Origin: Streptomyces stelliscabiei
Lineage (GTDB): Bacteria > Actinomycetota > Actinomycetes > Streptomycetales > Streptomycetaceae
Direction of reading: 5' to 3'
Assembly (NCBI RefSeq): GCF_014873495.1
Contig: NZ_JADBGF010000001.1
Span: 1,178,001-1,242,000 of the forward strand
Length of the DNA stretch: 64,000 nt
The position numbers were made by a program, and so were the translations under genes. This document shows positions 7,433 through 19,176 of the stretch, piece after piece. How positions within the stretch are numbered: position 1 is the first letter of the stretch; every line of letters begins with the position of its first letter. The notes below the pieces were generated by a model that made no database searches, had not been told where the DNA came from, and saw nothing but the letters and a program-made list of their open reading frames with translations.

Positions 7433-7752
7433 CGCGGCCGCCCCCGACGCACGGAGTCCCCGACGACGGGCCGCCACCGCCTGCTGACCGAGCCGATCAC
7501 CTCTGCGGCCGACCGAGCCGGTCCCCTTCGCCGACGAGTGCCCTCCCCTCGCCGCTCCCGCCGTCGCGCCAGGTCGGGCGCGCGCACCGGCGTGTCGACG
7601 CACGTGACCTTCGCCTCCTCAAGGTCGATACTTTCACCAGACGCGCTTCGACCGACCCGTGCCCGACGACCCCGAGGATCTGATGCCCGTCATCGCAGTC
7701 GGCACGACGGCGCAGCCGGAGGCGTGTCTCGACATCTCACCAGGAGGTACCC
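7433..7752. other. Intergenic stretch upstream of dhaK
   Basis: 320 bases with no convincing gene or hairpin terminator. The only clear signal is the strong ribosome site AGGAGGT (7741-7747) that fixes the dhaK start. A promoter for dhaKLM must lie here, but I see no good -35/-10 pair. Confidence 0.5.
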
Positions 7753-8745
7753 ATGAAGATGCTGATCAACGTCGCGGAGAGCGTCGTCGCGGACGCGTTG
7801 CGGGGCATGGCGGCCGCGCATCCGGAGTTGACCGTGGACGTGGAGAACCGGGTGGTGGTGCGGCGGGACGCGCCGGTGGCCGGGAAGGTGGGACTGGTCT
7901 CCGGGGGCGGCTCCGGACACGAACCGTTGCACGGGGGATTCGTGGGGCCCGGCATGCTGTCGGCGGCCTGCCCCGGTGAGGTGTTCACCTCGCCCGTGCC
8001 CGACCAGATGGTGCGGGCCGCGTCGGCCGTGGACAGCGGGGCCGGGGTGCTGTTCATCGTGAAGAACTACACCGGTGACGTGCTCAACTTCGACATGGCG
8101 GCCGAACTCGCCGAGGACGAGGGCATCCGGATCGCCAAGGTGCTCGTCGACGACGACGTGGCCGTCACCGACAGCCTCTACACCGCCGGCCGGCGCGGCA
8201 CGGGCGCGACCCTGTTCGTGGAGAAGATCGCGGGAGCCGCCGCCGAGAAGGGACAGCCGCTGGAGCGGGTCGAGGCGCTGGCCCGGCAGGTCAACGAGAA
8301 CTCCCGCAGTTTCGGCGTGGCCCTCGGCGCCTGCTCCACTCCGGCCAAGGGCAGCCCCACCTTCGATCTCCCCGCCGGGGAGCTGGAGTTGGGCGTGGGC
8401 ATCCACGGTGAGCCGGGACGCGAGCGGCGCGCGATGATGACCTCACGGGAGATCGCCGACTTCGCGGTGAACGCCGTCCTCGACGACATGAGCCCGCGCA
8501 ACCCGGTCCTGCTCCTCGTCAACGGCATGGGCGCCACTCCCCTGCTGGAGCTGTACGGCTTCAACGCGGAGGTGCAGCGCGTGCTCACCGAACGCGGGGT
8601 GCCGGTGGCCCGCACCCTCGTCGGCAACTACGTCACCTCGCTCGACATGGCCGGCGCGTCGGTGACGGTGTGCCAGGTCGACGAGGAGTTGCTGCGGCTG
8701 TACGACGCGCCGGTGCGGACGCCGGGACTGCGCTGGGGTGCGTGA
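7753..8745 (+). CDS. dhaK: PTS-dependent dihydroxyacetone kinase, substrate-binding subunit DhaK
   Basis: 330 aa, the normal length for DhaK. It binds dihydroxyacetone covalently through a His. The N-terminal SGGGSGHEPLHGGFVG (residues ~49-64) and the GVGIHGEPGRERR segment (His ~218, the hemiaminal-forming residue in E. coli) are both present, as is KNYTGDVLNFDMA. AGGAGGT precedes the ATG. With dhaL and dhaM it forms a complete phosphoenolpyruvate-dependent kinase making dihydroxyacetone phosphate for glycolysis. The 90-base gap to dhaL contains no hairpin, so the three are one operon. Confidence 0.95.
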   Translation: MKMLINVAESVVADALRGMAAAHPELTVDVENRVVVRRDAPVAGKVGLVSGGGSGHEPLHGGFVGPGMLSAACPGEVFTSPVPDQMVRAASAVDSGAGVLFIVKNYTGDVLNFDMAAELAEDEGIRIAKVLVDDDVAVTDSLYTAGRRGTGATLFVEKIAGAAAEKGQPLERVEALARQVNENSRSFGVALGACSTPAKGSPTFDLPAGELELGVGIHGEPGRERRAMMTSREIADFAVNAVLDDMSPRNPVLLLVNGMGATPLLELYGFNAEVQRVLTERGVPVARTLVGNYVTSLDMAGASVTVCQVDEELLRLYDAPVRTPGLRWGA

Positions 8746-8835
8746 GGAGGAAGCGGGTGGTCGCCGCGCCCGGCCGGGTGGCGCGACCCAGTGCCTCACT
8801 GTCAGTCAACTCACGTACCACGCAAGGAGATTGCT

Positions 8836-9453
8836 GTGCTCGACGCGGACTTCTTCCGTCGTTGGATGACGGCCACCGCGGCCTCGGTGGAACATGAGGC
8901 GGAACGGCTCACGGCGCTCGACTCCCCGATCGGGGACGCCGACCACGGCAGCAACCTGCGCCGCGGGTTCACGGCCGTGGTGACCGTCCTGGACAAGGAC
9001 GCGCCGGACACGCCCGGCGCCGTCCTCGTACTCGCCGGACGGCAGCTGATCTCGACCGTCGGCGGCGCCTCCGGCCCGCTGTACGGCACCCTGCTGCGCC
9101 GCACCGGCAAGGCGCTCGGTGAGGCGGGCGAGGTGAGCGAGGCCCAGCTGGCGGACGCGCTGCGCGCCGGGGTCGACGCGGTGAGGGCGCTGGGCGGGGC
9201 CGCGCCGGGCGACAAGACCATGATCGACGCGCTGGTCCCGGCGGTCGACGCGCTCGGCGAGTCGTTCGCCGCGGCGCGGGCCGCCGCCGAGGAAGGCGCC
9301 CTGGCGACCACGCCCTTGCAGGCCCGCAAGGGCCGGGCCAGCTACCTGGGCGAGCGGAGCATCGGACATCAGGACCCCGGTGCCACGTCCGCCGCGCTGC
9401 TGATCGCCGCTCTCGCCACCGCCGCCGGGGAACCGGAGGCGGCCGATGTCTGA
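8836..9453 (+). CDS. dhaL: Dihydroxyacetone kinase ADP-binding subunit DhaL
   Basis: 205 aa from GTG 8836, chosen because AAGGAGA lies 7 bases upstream. DSPIGDADHGSNLRRGF (residues ~34-50) is the Asp-rich Mg-ADP site of DhaL. GGASGPLYGTLLRR and the C-terminal KGRASYLGERSIGHQDPGA are also standard. ADP stays bound as a coenzyme, is rephosphorylated by DhaM-P, and passes phosphate to dihydroxyacetone on DhaK. It overlaps dhaM by 8 bases. Confidence 0.95.
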   Translation: MLDADFFRRWMTATAASVEHEAERLTALDSPIGDADHGSNLRRGFTAVVTVLDKDAPDTPGAVLVLAGRQLISTVGGASGPLYGTLLRRTGKALGEAGEVSEAQLADALRAGVDAVRALGGAAPGDKTMIDALVPAVDALGESFAAARAAAEEGALATTPLQARKGRASYLGERSIGHQDPGATSAALLIAALATAAGEPEAADV

Positions 9454-9856
9454 CGTCGAGCCGGTCGGCATCGTGCTGGTGTCGCACAGCGCCGCCGTCG
9501 CCGCCGCGGTCGCCGAGCTGGCGCAGGGGCTGTCCGGTGCGGGCGCCGGCGTGCCCGTCGCGCCGGCCGGCGGCACCGAGGACGGCGGCCTGGGCACCAG
9601 CGCGGAGCTGATCTCCGCGGCGGCCGCCTCCGTCGACCGGGGCTCCGGTGTCGCGATCCTCGTCGATCTCGGGAGCGCGGTCCTCACCGTGAAGGCACTC
9701 CTCGCGGAGGGCGACGAACTCCCCGCGGACAGCCGCCTGGTCGACGCCCCGTTCGTCGAGGGCGCCGTCGCCGCCGTCGTGACGGCCTCGACGGGCGCGG
9801 ACCTCGCGGCGGTGGCGGCCGCCGCCTCGGAGGCGTACGCGTACCGGAAGGAATGA
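9446..9856 (+). CDS. dhaM: Dihydroxyacetone kinase phosphoryl donor DhaM (EIIA-Man-like)
   Basis: 136 aa, starting inside the dhaL end. VGIVLVSHSAAVAAAVAELA carries the phospho-accepting His (~15) of the EIIA-mannose fold. GTSAELISAAAASVDRGSGVAILVDLGSAVLT matches the second conserved block. It is a single-domain form without the HPr and EI-like extensions of E. coli DhaM, so it depends on general PTS proteins encoded elsewhere. Confidence 0.93.
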   Translation: MSDVEPVGIVLVSHSAAVAAAVAELAQGLSGAGAGVPVAPAGGTEDGGLGTSAELISAAAASVDRGSGVAILVDLGSAVLTVKALLAEGDELPADSRLVDAPFVEGAVAAVVTASTGADLAAVAAAASEAYAYRKE

Positions 9857-9873
9857 CCTCCCGGACATCCCGG

Positions 9874-9923
9874 CGGACGGTCCGGGGCCTGGCGCCGAGC
9901 GGCACCGGGCCCCGAACCGTCCG
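9874..9923. terminator. Hairpin terminator between convergent dhaM and GH75 genes
   Basis: Arms 9874-9889 and 9908-9923 are complementary over 16 bases with one mismatch, around an 18-base loop. It fills the 69-base gap between the converging genes and can serve both strands. Confidence 0.7.
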
Positions 9924-9925
9924 GG

Positions 9926-10657
9926 TCAGCCCGCCACGCCGCCGCGCATCGCCGCGCCCCCGCGCATCGCCGGTCCTCCCACCCACTTCCGCGCCAGCGC
10001 CTCCCCCAGTCGCACCGCGGCGGCGTGGTCCTCGATCGGGGTCACCCGGGAGTCCTCGAAGACGATGTAGGTGACACCGGACGCGGTGCCACCGGTGCGC
10101 GGGTCGGGGCGGATGCCGAGGGCCTCGGCCGTGGCGTACGAGGCCTCGCCGATGATGTTCTGCGGGCCGGTGTCACCGACGACGGCGTACTGGACGCGGT
10201 CCTTGTACACGACGGCGGCCACCGAGCCGCCCTTGATGCCATGGACCCGGTGGTCCCAGAGTCGGCTGGCGACGGGGACGACGATGAACGGCAGGCTCTC
10301 GGAGCGCAGGTACCGGCCGTCGGACTGCAGGAACGACGTGGTGGGCTGGAACCACGGGTCGGTGTCGCTGTTGCAGTGCGTGCTGGGCCGGCCGTCGCAG
10401 TCGATGTCCATGTCGGCCTTCCAGAACACCGCGCCGTCGACACCGCAGACGGGGATGTCGGCGGGGGTGCCCGCGTCGCTCCTGTACAGCCCCTCGGACA
10501 CCCGGACACAGCCGCGCGCCTTGGCCAGCAGGGCGGCGGCGGTCACCCCGCCCTCCCGGTGGTGCACCGGGCGCTGCGGGTGGGCCAGGGCGGGCAGGGC
10601 GACCGGGGCCAGCAGGGCGGCGCCGACGGCGGCCAGCGTCAACGAGCGGACACGCAC
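9926..10657 (-). CDS. Secreted glycoside hydrolase family 75 (chitosanase)
   Basis: 243 aa from a GTG at 10657 with AGGAGAGG 9 bases upstream. A signal peptide (VRVRSLTLAAVGAALLAPVALPALA) ends near residue 26. The mature part has the GH75 features FWKADMDIDCDGRPSTHCN, DPWFQPTTSF, GSVAAVVYKDRVQYAVVGDTG and IIGEASY, which hold the acidic residues of fungal-type chitosanases. It cleaves beta-1,4 bonds in chitosan outside the cell. Two near-identical repeats (AMRGGAAMRGGVAG) end the protein. It is monocistronic. Confidence 0.85.
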   Translation of the reverse strand: MRVRSLTLAAVGAALLAPVALPALAHPQRPVHHREGGVTAAALLAKARGCVRVSEGLYRSDAGTPADIPVCGVDGAVFWKADMDIDCDGRPSTHCNSDTDPWFQPTTSFLQSDGRYLRSESLPFIVVPVASRLWDHRVHGIKGGSVAAVVYKDRVQYAVVGDTGPQNIIGEASYATAEALGIRPDPRTGGTASGVTYIVFEDSRVTPIEDHAAAVRLGEALARKWVGGPAMRGGAAMRGGVAG

Positions 10658-11082
10658 GATGAGGACCCTCTCCTGGGGGACATGACGAACACCCACCCCA
10701 AGGTGGTGGGGGTCGGAGAGGACGGCCACCGGGAGGGGGCCGGACGGATCACGGCACGCCACGCGACGGGTGCGCGGCCGAGGGCCGGGCCCGACTCGGC
10801 CCCGGCCGCTCGGCCGCTCTCGTCGGCGCGGGATCGGCGACGACAGCGGCCCGCGCCGTACGACGCGAACAGGCCCGGAAATCAGGCGAGTTCACGTCGT
10901 GTCAGGACACCAGCATACGTATCCGTCCGCCGTGCCGCGCACCGCGTCGCCGTCGGTGTTGAGCACCTGCGCGACGCGGACCGCTCCGCACGCAACCCTT
11001 GATGTGGCCGCGTCAGTCATGCCATACATGGAGTCAGGTACAGACCAATCTCGTCCGGCTCGACGACCGAGGGGGCAGGATC
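10658..11082. other. Divergent intergenic region between GH75 and lipoprotein genes
   Basis: 425 bases without a supported gene. It holds the ribosome site and presumably the promoter of the chitosanase (minus strand) and the promoter of the lipoprotein (plus). A TTGATG...ATACAT pair at about 10999-11029 is a weak promoter guess with a long spacer. No hairpin or long palindrome stands out. Confidence 0.4.
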
Positions 11083-12063
11083 GTGCGACGCGTTCCCGTG
11101 CCGGCACTCACCCTGGTGCCGCTGCTCTGCGGCTCGCTGCTCCTCATGTCCGGCTGCGCGATCAAGGAGACCCCCGGCCGCCGACCGCCGCCGGCGCCGC
11201 CCGGCGTCACCGCCGAGGCGGGCAGCGCCACCAGCGTGCACGTCATGTGGAACCGGGCGTCCGGCGGCCCGCGGATCGCCGGGTACGAGGTGTACCGGGG
11301 CCGCACGAAGGTGAAGGACGTGCCGGGCGGCGAGCACATGGCCGACATCACCCGGCTCCGCCCCGCCACCGCCTACGTGTTCACGGTCCGGGCCCGCGAT
11401 GCCGCCGGGGACCTCGGGCCGCCCAGCGCACAGGTCCGGGCCACGACTCCCGCCGCCGGGACGGGGGACCGCCGGGCCCCCACCCGTCCCGGGCGCCTCG
11501 ACGGCAGGACGGTCGGGAGCAGGGCGGTGCAGCTGTCCTGGGGGCCCTCGACGGACGACCGTGACGTGGCGTCGTACGACATCCTGCAGGGCGGTTCGAA
11601 GATCCACGGCGTGGGCGGGCAGCAGACGGCGGCCGTGGTCACGGGGTTGCGGCCCGGTACCCGCTACTCCTTCACCGTGCGGGCCCGGGACGCGGCGGAC
11701 AACGTCTCTCCCGTTAGCCCGGCGGTACGCCTCACCACCTCGCCGGGGGCGGACGACGGGCGGGGCACCGCGCCCACCGGGTTCCGCGCCGGCATCCGCC
11801 GGGCCGACGGGGCGTACTCCATCGAGCTGTCCTGGCGGCCGCCGCGCGCCGACGGGGTGATCACGGAGTACGAGATCCAGCTCGACGGCCGGCCGGCGAC
11901 CACGCTCGTCTGGGGCGGGACCCCGCCCCGCCAGCGGGCCACCCACAGCTTCTACGCGGGCCAGGAGTCCGGCGTGGCCTACCGGGTGCGGATCCGCGCG
12001 AGGCTTCCGGACGGGACCTGGGGCGGATTCTCACCGGAACGGACGGTGACCACCGGCGGGTGA
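11083..12063 (+). CDS. Lipoprotein with three fibronectin type III domains
   Basis: 326 aa from GTG 11083, after GGGGGCAGGA. A lipoprotein signal (LTLVPLLCGSLLLMSGC) has Cys at ~24 in a MSGC lipobox. Three FN3 repeats follow, each with a W and the Y-x-V/I-Y/L and T-x-Y-x-F-x-V-x-A-x-D pattern (PATAYVFTVRARDAAGD, PGTRYSFTVRARDAADN, ESGVAYRVRIRARLPDG). FN3 domains in streptomycetes are usually attached to secreted polysaccharide hydrolases; this one has no catalytic domain, so it may bind polymer or protein at the cell surface. The role is unknown. Confidence 0.85.
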   Translation: MRRVPVPALTLVPLLCGSLLLMSGCAIKETPGRRPPPAPPGVTAEAGSATSVHVMWNRASGGPRIAGYEVYRGRTKVKDVPGGEHMADITRLRPATAYVFTVRARDAAGDLGPPSAQVRATTPAAGTGDRRAPTRPGRLDGRTVGSRAVQLSWGPSTDDRDVASYDILQGGSKIHGVGGQQTAAVVTGLRPGTRYSFTVRARDAADNVSPVSPAVRLTTSPGADDGRGTAPTGFRAGIRRADGAYSIELSWRPPRADGVITEYEIQLDGRPATTLVWGGTPPRQRATHSFYAGQESGVAYRVRIRARLPDGTWGGFSPERTVTTGG

Positions 12064-12247
12064 GCCGGGCGGTCGCGGCGGGGCGCGTGCGCCGGGTCCC
12101 CCGCACGGCGCAACGCGTCACCTGCCCGGGGGCCGCCGGCGTGCGGACCGGGCGGACGGCACGTTGGCTCACCCTGAGGCAGCACGGGTCTCCCGATCCT
12201 CGGCGGCGCACGGGACGTGCCGCCACCGTGCCGCTGGAGGGCAGACC

Positions 12248-12784
12248 ATGCGTACGTCCCAGCTACTCCTCCGCTTCGGCCCGACCGCGGCCGCCGCCGT
12301 GCTGCCGATCGCCCTGACCACGCCGTCGGCCGCCGCCGCCCCCACGGGCATCTCGGTGAGCACCACGGGTTCGTCGGTCACCGTCACCACCGACGACTGC
12401 CCCAACAGCACCAACGGCACCTTCGGCACCGCCTCGCTGCTCTCCAGCGGGCAGGCGAACTTCTCCCAGGGACGGCAGGCGACCCTCACCGGCACGAGCG
12501 CCAACCAGTCAGCCTCCTGGGCGAACGTGGGCCCGGGCACCTACACCGTGATCGGGGTGTGCAAGGACGGGACCACGGCGGGGACCCAGTCCGTCATCGT
12601 CACCGCCGCCACCCCCACCATCGCCGCGACCGCCTCGCCCGCGCGGGGCGTCATGGGCGGCGTCGGCGGAGCCACCCGGGAGTACGGCACCGTCACCCTC
12701 GTCGGCGGCGGGGCGCTGGTGGCCCTGGGCACGGGCGCGGCCGTCTGGTACCTGCGTCGCCGGGCCAAGCCGCACCGCCTCTGA
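12248..12784 (+). CDS. Secreted protein with C-terminal membrane anchor
   Basis: 178 aa from ATG 12248 (GGAGGG upstream). A signal peptide ends near SAAAAPTG. The exported part is Ser/Thr-rich (ISVSTTGSSVTVTTDDCPNSTNGTF) with Cys in TDDC and GVCKDG that could form one disulfide. A C-terminal helix (VTLVGGGALVALGTGAAVWYL) and RRRAKPH tail anchor it, but no LPxTG or LAxTG sortase signal precedes the helix. I recognise no named family. It lies downstream of the FN3 lipoprotein on the same strand, 184 bases away. Confidence 0.75.
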   Translation: MRTSQLLLRFGPTAAAAVLPIALTTPSAAAAPTGISVSTTGSSVTVTTDDCPNSTNGTFGTASLLSSGQANFSQGRQATLTGTSANQSASWANVGPGTYTVIGVCKDGTTAGTQSVIVTAATPTIAATASPARGVMGGVGGATREYGTVTLVGGGALVALGTGAAVWYLRRRAKPHRL

Positions 12785-12799
12785 CCGCCGGGCGGGGGC

Positions 12800-13363
12800 T
12801 CACCCCTCGCCGCCGTCGCCGATGGCTTCCGGCAGGGTCTCGAACTCCTCCAGGGCGTCGGTCAGCCACTGGGTCCAGAAGGTCTGCAGGTCGATGCCCG
12901 CCCGCAGGATCAGATGCTGGAGCCGGTCCTGGGTCGTGTCCCGGCCGGGGCCGAAGTCCCGCTTCTCGATCTCCACGTATTCCGCCAACTGCCGCTGATG
13001 CAGGGCGAGATGACGCCGCAGATCGTCCGCGAGACCTGCCGTGCCGACCACGGCCGCCGCGCGCAGCCGGACGAACAGCGCGTCACGCCACGGCTTGGGG
13101 TCCTGGGGTGCGGCGGTCCAGCGGGCCAGCTCCTCCCGGCCGGCCGGCAGGACCTCGTAGCTCTTCTTCTGCCCTCGGGCGGGCCGCTCGGAGGGCAGGG
13201 CCCGGATGTGGCCCACGCCCTCCAGCCGTCCCAGCTCGCGATAGATCTGCTGGTGCGTCGCCGACCAGAAGTAGCCGATCGACCGGTCGAACCGCCGGGT
13301 CAGCTCAAGGCCCGACGACGGCTTTTCGAGCAGGGCGGTGAGGATCGCGTGCGGGAGTGACAT
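12800..13363 (-). CDS. PadR family transcriptional regulator
   Basis: 187 aa. The N-terminal winged helix (MSLPHAILTALLEKPSSGLELTRRFDRS, then ATHQQIYRELGRLEGVGHI) is the PadR domain, and residues ~95-180 form the helical dimerisation domain (Vir_act_alpha_C). It lies 61 bases downstream of the dienoyl-CoA reductase on the same strand, so the two are probably cotranscribed. The perfect palindrome at 15503-15516 over the operon promoter is a candidate binding site, which would make the circuit autoregulatory. Confidence 0.9.
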   Translation of the reverse strand: MSLPHAILTALLEKPSSGLELTRRFDRSIGYFWSATHQQIYRELGRLEGVGHIRALPSERPARGQKKSYEVLPAGREELARWTAAPQDPKPWRDALFVRLRAAAVVGTAGLADDLRRHLALHQRQLAEYVEIEKRDFGPGRDTTQDRLQHLILRAGIDLQTFWTQWLTDALEEFETLPEAIGDGGEG

Positions 13364-13424
13364 GGGCTCATCCTAGGAAGGGCCGAAGAGCACGACCGCC
13401 GCACGCATCCCGCGGCCGGGCCGG

Positions 13425-15575
<2,151 letters not shown>

Positions 15576-16352
15576 TCAGGGCCCGGTGCCGAGCACCACG
15601 TGGGCGTACATCTCCTCCGAGACGGCCGTGCGCGCGGTGAGGCCGGAGCGGCGGAAGGCGTCCAGGGCGGGCGGCGCCTGGCGCTCGCTCGTCTCGACGA
15701 GCAGACAGCCGCCCGGGGCGAGCCACTCGGGGGCCTCGCCGGCGACCCTGCGCAGGACGTCGAGGCCGTCCCGCCCACCGTCCAGGGCGACGAGGGGTTC
15801 ATGGTCGCGGGCCTCGCTCGGCAGGAACGGGACCTCGCCGGTCGGGACGTACGGGACGTTCGCCGCGAGGATGTCGACACGGCCCCGCAGACGGTCGGGC
15901 AGTGCCGCGAAGAGATCGCCCTCGTGGGCGTGGCCGCCGTGCGGGGCGATGTTGCGGCGGGCGCAGCGGACGGCCGCCGGGTCGATGTCGGCGGCGTGGA
16001 GTTCGGCGCCGTCGAGCGCGGCGGCCAGGGCGGCGCCCACCGCGCCGGAGCCGCAGCACAGGTCGACGACGACCGCGGCGCCGGGGACGGCGGCCAGAGC
16101 CTGCTCGACGAGGAACTCGGTGCGACGGCGGGGGACGAACACGCCGGGTTCCACGGTGATGCGCAGGCCCGCGAACTCGGCCCAGCCGAGCACGAGTTCC
16201 AGGGGCAGGCCCGCGACACGCCGGTCCACCATGGTGGCGGCCTCGTCCGGGGTGCGGGCGGTGGCGAGGATCAACTCCGCCTCGTCCTCGGCGAAGACGC
16301 AACCGGCGGCGCGAAGTGCCGTGACGACAGAGGAGATGGAGAGAAGTGGCAT
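15576..16352 (-). CDS. PrmC/HemK-related putative protein N5-glutamine methyltransferase
   Basis: 258 aa from ATG 16352. Motif I VVVDLCCGSGAVGAALAAAL (residues ~95-114) and the substrate loop ILAANVPYVPTGEVPFLP (~162-179) place it in the PrmC-related branch. True PrmC has NPPY at this loop; here it is NVPY, as in the actinobacterial paralogue family. A release factor is therefore less certain as target. It stands alone between fadH and a GNAT gene. Confidence 0.85.
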   Translation of the reverse strand: MPLLSISSVVTALRAAGCVFAEDEAELILATARTPDEAATMVDRRVAGLPLELVLGWAEFAGLRITVEPGVFVPRRRTEFLVEQALAAVPGAAVVVDLCCGSGAVGAALAAALDGAELHAADIDPAAVRCARRNIAPHGGHAHEGDLFAALPDRLRGRVDILAANVPYVPTGEVPFLPSEARDHEPLVALDGGRDGLDVLRRVAGEAPEWLAPGGCLLVETSERQAPPALDAFRRSGLTARTAVSEEMYAHVVLGTGP

Positions 16353-16757
16353 GACAGCCGAGAGCCTTTCGGTGGGCCGAAGGGCGCTCCCGCGGTGGCC
16401 TATCGGCGAGGCACCGCGCCGCGTTGAGGTGAGAGCACCCGACCTGACACAGCGGTAATGGGTCCCACCTCCTCGTTCCACGTGCTGACTGGCCCGGCAA
16501 CCCTACCCCATGGTCACTCCCGGCCTCCAAGGGCTCGGGCAGCCCGCCCGAGCGCCGTCGAGCCCCCGGTTCCGACGCCGCCGAGGCGTCCGTGGCCGAG
16601 GTCCACTGGGGCTCGCGGGGTTCGGCGGACGTCCTCCCGGCGACGCCGAGCCCCACGGGGGCACTTGCGGTGCGTGCCGGATGTCGCGGGCGTGCTCCGC
16701 GTGCCGGCCGCCGCCGAGGCTCCCGGCGTCGGCCCCGGCCTGAGCCCGGCGCGGCTG
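16353..16757. other. Gene-free region upstream of the PrmC-like gene
   Basis: 405 bases with no supported gene. Plus-strand bases ~16490-16515 read GGCCCGGCAACCCTACC, a string also found in SAM riboswitch cores, but the flanking conserved elements are absent and no plus-strand gene follows. The rest is GC-rich with several short direct repeats (CCGCCGAGG-like). Confidence 0.4.
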
Positions 16758-17504
16758 CTACACCCCCACCCGTTCCTCTCCCGCGTCGAGCGCCGGCACC
16801 CTGGCCGCCATGAAGCGGGTGGTGCGGCGCAGGCGGAAGCCGAGGGATTCGTAGAGGCGGATGGCGGTCGTGTTGGTCGCGGCGGTGTGGAGGAAGGGAG
16901 TCTCGCCGCGTTCGCGGATGCCGTGGGCGACGGCGAGGACCAGACGGGTGGCGAGGCCCGCGCCGCGGAAGGCCGGGTCGGTGCAGACCGCGCTGATCTC
17001 GGTCCAGCCCGGCGGGTGCAGCCGCTCGCCGGCCATCGCGACCAGCGCGCCCCCGCGACGGATGCCCAGGTAGGTGCCCATCTCGACGGTACGGGGCAGG
17101 AAGGGGCCCGGCTGGGTGCGCTCGACCAGGTCGAGCATCTCGGGCACGTCGGCGGGGCCGAGGCGTACCGCCTCGTCGTCCGGGGCGGCGGCGATCCCGT
17201 CGTCGACGAGCTGCACGCCTTCGAGATCGAAGGTCACCTCCCAGTCGGCCGGGAAGCCCCCGGTGTAGGCCGGGACCGGGACCTCCGCACCGGGGCCGGC
17301 CAGCGCCGCGAGGTCGGCCCAGTCGTCCGCGCCCGGGTCGTCGGGGAGGGCCAGCCACGGCGACACGTCGAGCGGATAGCGCAGCACCCGCCCGCGCCGC
17401 TCGGCGAAGTGGGCGTGCGGCCCGGTGAGGGAGGCGAGAGCGGGATTGTCGAGGACGTGGGGCACGACGCCCGCACCCTTGCTGCCACTCGCGTACTCGG
17501 ACAT
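16758..17504 (-). CDS. GNAT family N-acetyltransferase (FR47-like)
   Basis: 248 aa from ATG 17504 (GGAGA upstream). The catalytic domain is the C-terminal half: ISAVCTDPAFRGAGLATRLVLAV (~173-195) is the acetyl-CoA loop and TAATNTTAIRLYESLGFRLRRT (~211-232) the closing segment. The N-terminal half (AHFAERRGRVLRYPLDVSPW) is the extra domain seen in FR47-like proteins. The acetyl acceptor is unknown. It is monocistronic. Confidence 0.87.
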   Translation of the reverse strand: MSEYASGSKGAGVVPHVLDNPALASLTGPHAHFAERRGRVLRYPLDVSPWLALPDDPGADDWADLAALAGPGAEVPVPAYTGGFPADWEVTFDLEGVQLVDDGIAAAPDDEAVRLGPADVPEMLDLVERTQPGPFLPRTVEMGTYLGIRRGGALVAMAGERLHPPGWTEISAVCTDPAFRGAGLATRLVLAVAHGIRERGETPFLHTAATNTTAIRLYESLGFRLRRTTRFMAARVPALDAGEERVGV

Positions 17505-17735
17505 GCGCTCTCCGCTCTGCTTCGGACTGCTCTGATCCGCTGCGACCGGGCCGCCGACGGCCGAATCCGCCGGCACCCGCCTCTTGCGGCAAGGAAGATC
17601 GCCGAGCCCCTATTCCCGGGCCGCCGGAGAGTTCATACGGCCGCAACGATCGCCGTCCGGCCCTCGGGCCGGAGCACGCGCTCCGGGCACGTACGGTGGT
17701 ACGACTCAGCATTCACCGTCGTCACGTGGGACCCC

Positions 17736-18333
<598 letters not shown>

Positions 18334-18341
<8 letters not shown>

Positions 18342-19128
18342 GACAGCGACGAACGCGACCGTCACCCCACCGCCGGGCCCGGCCTTCACACCGCCCACGC
18401 GGTTCGCCGTGCCGGGCCGGATCGCCGTGAGCACCCGGGCCGCGTCGCTCTGGCAGCGGGCGACGCTCACGGAGATCCGGCGGGAGACACCGTCCGTGGC
18501 CACGTTCCGGTTCGCGGTGCCCGGGTGGGCGGGGCACCTGCCGGGACAGCATCTGATGCTGCGGCTGACCGCCGGGGACGGCTACACCGCGCAGCGCCAC
18601 TACTCGCTGGCGTCACCACCGGACGACGGCGGGCACATCGAGCTGACCCTGGACCATGTCGAGCGCGGGGAGGTCTCCGGGTGGTTCCACACCGAGGCCC
18701 GGCCGGGTGACGAGGTGGAGGTGCGCGGCCCGCTGAGCGGCTTCTTCGCCTGGCCCGGGGACCGGCCCGCGCTGCTGGTCGGCGCGGGTTCCGGTGTGGT
18801 GCCGCTGATGTCGATGATCCGCCACCACCGGGCGCGCGGGCTCGACGTCCCGCTGCGGCTGCTGGTCTCCGCGCGCGGGCCCGGGGAGCTGATCTACGCG
18901 GCGGAGTACGGCGCGGAGAGCACGGCCGTGTTCACGCGCCGGGCGCCCGAGGGGATGCCGGTGGGACGGCTGGCGGCGGCCCATGTGGCCCCGCTGCTGG
19001 CCGAACGGCCGGCGGGCGGCTGGGAGGCCTACGTGTGCGGCTCCAACGCGTTCGCCGAGCACGCCTCACGGCTCCTGGTCGAGGCCGGACAGCCCGTGGA
19101 CCGCATCCGCATCGAACGGTTCGGCTGA
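18334..19128 (+). CDS. Ferredoxin-NADP reductase-like flavin oxidoreductase
   Basis: 264 aa from a GTG overlapping the molybdoenzyme gene. It shows the FAD site RHYSLASPP (~90-98), the NAD(P) site ALLVGAGSGVVPLMSMI (~147-163) and the C-terminal EAYVCGSNAFAEH (~231-243). It lacks an iron-sulfur domain, so it is the bare reductase module. The pairing with a sulfite-oxidase-fold protein points to electron shuttling with NAD(P)H. Its stop codon lies inside the heptamer repeat at 19125. Confidence 0.9.
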
Positions 19129-19176
19129 GGGCTGAGAGCTGAGGGCTGAGGGCTGAGGGCTGAGGGCTGAGGGCTG
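19125..19176 (+). repeat. Heptamer tandem repeat CTGAGGG (about 7 copies)
   Basis: CTGAGGG repeats in phase from 19125, with one variant copy (CTGAGAG at 19132), until the pattern breaks at 19174. The first copy contains the TGA of the reductase gene. Because the unit is 7 bases, copy changes leave the reductase end intact. It looks like a slippage-made minisatellite; no similar array lies elsewhere in the window. Confidence 0.9.

Noticed and set aside
16440..16530. SAM-riboswitch-like string GGCCCGGCAACCCTACC
   Set aside because: Other conserved SAM-I or SAM-IV helices could not be drawn and no plus-strand gene follows; the nearest genes are on the opposite strand.
19125..19176. Short tandem repeats as a CRISPR array
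   Set aside because: Units are 7 bases with no spacers and no cas genes nearby.
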